Positions 61,753 through 64,000 of a DNA stretch of 64,000 nt are shown here, one piece after another. The stretch lies in assembly GCA_020086605.1 (NCBI GenBank), contig JACBWW010000070.1:2113917-2177916 (forward strand), written 5' to 3'. Within the stretch, counting starts at the first letter, position 1; the number at the start of each line of letters is the position of its first letter. The DNA comes from Lanius collurio (Eukaryota > Chordata > Aves > Passeriformes > Laniidae). The notes beneath the pieces were generated by a model, which was given only the letters and a program-made list of their open reading frames with translations, had not been told where the DNA came from and made no database searches. Made by a program: the position numbers and the translations under genes.

Positions 61753-61900
61753 ACTGAAATAGTCCCCAGCCATACTGCTTTCTCCCTTTTACATGAAAAC
61801 CATCTTTCAACAACAATATTAACTATAGAAAAATGTTTTATTTTAAAGGATACTGAAGAAAATCACCATTTCCCTTACCAGTGAATGTATTTTTTTCTCT

Positions 61901-61916
61901 TGTGTATATATACACA
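61901..61916. other. 16-bp perfect palindrome
   Basis: TGTGTATATATACACA equals its own reverse complement. It is a short TG/TA/CA alternating run and could simply be a microsatellite by-product. Confidence 0.85.
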
Positions 61917-62332
61917 CAGCTCTCATAATCCTCAATGCTCTCAATTATTTTTAGCTTTGACTTAGTATTAACTGGTGAATATTACCAGTTTCAATGCATT
62001 TCAATACATTCATACTGAATTTCAGTTCATAACTCTTTATGCATATAATTGTAATAAATTTAAATCTCAGCCTTAGAAGGAATTATATTTAATGGGCTTC
62101 TACAATCTGCCCAGTTTGTTCACATAAGAAAAATATTTTTTTCATTTGGTGTAGGAATGGATGAAGGAAACTCAACAAGCTACAAAGAAGTTCAAAAAGA
62201 TGAGTTTTTAAGATAAATTGTTAGATTATTTATACTATTGCTTAGCAAGATTTCTGAAGTATGCAAACACATAACCCAGTATTATCTAACTCCATGACAT
62301 TCCTCAGTCAGATAGTTAGATCTTTTTTCTTC
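61917..62332. other. Unannotated AT-rich sequence
   Basis: Nothing recognised. Confidence 0.5.
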
Positions 62333-62352
62333 CCCCCCCAAAAAAAAAAAAA
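62333..62352. repeat. Poly(C)/poly(A) tract
   Basis: A short C run followed directly by a run of 13 A. Confidence 0.9.
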
Positions 62353-62413
62353 TTCCATTTCTGCAGAATCTATAATCTTTTGAAAATGTATTTCTTTCTT
62401 TTTCTTCTTCCAG

Positions 62414-62594
62414 CCCAAAAAGAAAGTTACAGAATCACAAATTTTATTCCTGAAAATAAGACTTGGAGTCAGTTAATTGCACATGACTGTGCCTTTACAA
62501 TTATTTCCATTTTTCTTCTGCTTTGCCCTGGGGTGTTTTTAGATAAAAGTTCTGTTTATGAGCAAATTAGTTGTGATTCGTTCCTTGTTGTCAG
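62414..62594 (+). other. Candidate exon, hypothetical
   Basis: A 20-nt run of only T and C followed by CAG (62391-62413) forms a textbook 3' splice acceptor. A 181-nt segment follows and ends in GTCAG before GTAATC (from 62595), a usable donor. One frame is open over 59 full codons; its first in-frame stop, TAA, is made only by reading across the donor. The peptide begins QKESYRITNFIPENKTW and contains a hydrophobic stretch (FTIISIFLLLCPGVFL) that could span a membrane. I do not recognise the protein. Chance is possible in AT-rich DNA of this size. Confidence 0.3.
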
Positions 62595-63356
62595 GTAATC
62601 TTTCATTGATTCTGGAAACCTGAGCACGTACATGATCAAATTTCTCTAATTTAGAAGCTGTGTCATAAATAGTTTTAGTACATGCTAAACTTGGAAGTAG
62701 TACTTTGTTGCTGACAAGGTCTTTTTGTCATCTATAAAGAACTTAAAAATTACAACTGAGCAGGCAATCTCTCTTTACAAGAGTAACTTTTAATAGCTAG
62801 AAAAATTGCAAACTTCCATTTAAGTGTAAGTTACGAAGACAACTGAGACGCTGCTTCGATGTCCTTGTGTACGCACATCTGACAAAGTGAAATGTCCCCT
62901 CTCAAAATAATATGTTAGGTAAGAATCAGTTGTTTACTATTTTCACATAACCCCAAGAGCAGGTGTGATGGCTTGCACACAGTCATGATTTCCGTGTTAT
63001 ATTGAGAGTTGACCAAGTAGAAGCAAATTTCACTATTCTTTTCCCATTCATTTGTAGACACAGGGGTATCTCCTGAAGGTACCAAGAGTAGCAGTTGCAG
63101 ATAATGGTATCTTGGACCACTGAGTCACATATGTTTATGAATTTTCAGATACTCTTAATTTTTGACAAGGAATTATTTTTTTTTTTACACCTAAGATGTC
63201 AAGACATGAGCACATTGAGCCTGGACAGTCAGAGTCACACCCCTTGTGCAGCTCCCATGATACACGGTTTGTCTGCATGCATACGAGGAAGATTATTTTA
63301 CTAAGCAAACAGTGTAAGATCATCTCTGCATATTTGACAGTTATTATGTATAGATA
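62595..63356. other. Unannotated sequence
   Basis: A T run lies at about 63176-63186. No gene or dispersed repeat was recognised. Confidence 0.5.
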
Positions 63357-63567
63357 GGAGAAACTTTTTCACTCTGAAGGTAGTCAAGCACAGGAATAGG
63401 ATCCCTAAAGGTCTCTGGAGTCCCAATCCCCAGCGGTTCTCCTGACTGGAAAAAGCCCTGAGCAATCTTTGCTAATCTTTACGGTGATGGTACTTTGAGC
63501 ACAGGGGAATCCAGAGACTCCTGGAGATTCTGTTCTAACTTAAACTCTTTGACTTCTCCATTCTTTT
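63357..63567 (+). mobile_element. CR1 LINE 3' fragment
   Basis: GGAGAAACTTTTTCACTCTG, GTAGTCAAGCACAGGAATAG, GAAAAAGCCCTGAGCAATCT, GATGGTACTTTGAGCA, GGAATCCAGAGACTCCTGGA and TCTAACTTAAACTCTTTGAC follow the order of the CR1 ORF2 end and 3' UTR on the + strand. The closing ATTCTATG-type repeats are decayed (CCATTCTTTT). In-frame stops break the ORF2 tail. The 5' side is truncated near 63357. Confidence 0.9.
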
Positions 63568-64000
63568 GGGCAGCATCTGTGCTGTGCACAAGACCTGCTT
63601 CCTACTATGACTTAAATGTCCAGAGTAGTTCTGGTTACTGCAGGAAAAACAAATTTTATCTGCGAGTATTAAAATATCTGATCAAAAGGAGATATTTGCC
63701 AACTCAAGTATGTTGTCAGTTGGGGGAACATCCAGAAGTGCCCTTCTAGCTCTGGAAGTCATTGTGTTCATCCTCATGACCCCATTTCACTGCTTTCCAG
63801 CTAGCAGCTGCAGATTTGAGGGGGAAGCCTCAGGTAATATAATCACTTTGATTGAACATGTGCTGTCCCATCTATTTTCTGGAAGTTAAAAGAGGTCAAA
63901 ACAGAATTTCTGCATGTCCTATAGCACAGTTGCAAGAACACAACTTGGCCAAGGACTTTTTTCTATTCTTTCTTCTGCAAACAGAAAGCAAGTTTGCTTG
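63568..64000. other. Unannotated sequence
   Basis: No gene or dispersed repeat was recognised up to the window edge. Confidence 0.5.

Noticed and set aside
1..64000. A bacterial, phage or defence-type gene system
   Set aside because: No gene-dense operons, no ribosome-binding-site-led frames and clear avian CR1 and LTR repeats throughout; the window is non-coding vertebrate DNA.

Overview
This window looks like non-coding nuclear DNA from a bird. It is AT-rich and CpG-poor, full of homopolymer tracts and A/C-rich simple repeats, and has no reading frame that encodes a recognisable cellular protein. The avian call rests on the interspersed repeats: five confident copies of the CR1 LINE (one with the CR1-Y-type 3' end, one keeping the FADD reverse-transcriptase motif) and four solo LTRs of a family common in bird genomes. 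Nothing bacterial, phage-like, CRISPR-like or operon-like is present. I cannot tell whether the window is intergenic or lies in a very long intron, and I cannot name the species. A songbird would fit but is not shown.

Layout. 1-14.1 kb: mostly unique AT-rich DNA with an 18-bp tandem duplication next to a hairpin (about 1.1 kb), a TTCAGG minisatellite (1.5-1.65 kb), and A/C-rich and AT simple repeats. 14.17-14.87 kb: solo LTR, + strand, interrupted by a T/G microsatellite. 16.1-17.3 kb: old CR1 on the - strand; a segment inside it recurs at 18.69 kb. 21.98-22.19 kb: CR1 fragment (-). 23.70-24.27 kb: solo LTR (-). 26.87-27.03 kb: CR1 3' end (+). 32.04-32.66 kb (+) and 34.13-34.64 kb (-): two solo LTRs facing each other. 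36.26-36.53 kb: a doubtful, very old CR1-like fragment. 39.60-40.23 kb: the best preserved CR1, a 633-bp CR1-Y-like copy on the - strand with an uninterrupted 108-codon ORF2 C-terminus. 40.2-61.7 kb: long, mostly unique DNA with only homopolymers recognisable. 61.70-61.75 kb: two adjacent 17-bp near-palindromes. 63.36-63.57 kb: CR1 3' end (+).

No genes work together here. The few exon-like signals are splice-site-bounded open stretches at 7.06-7.25 kb, 57.00-57.22 kb (- strand) and 62.41-62.59 kb. None gives a protein I recognise; all are offered as hypotheses. Long repeat-poor blocks (28.0-28.3, 31.0-31.4, 48.2-48.6, 50.6-50.95 and 56.5-56.65 kb) have the texture of conserved non-coding regulatory DNA, but only alignment to other genomes could show that. 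I found no undescribed biological system.
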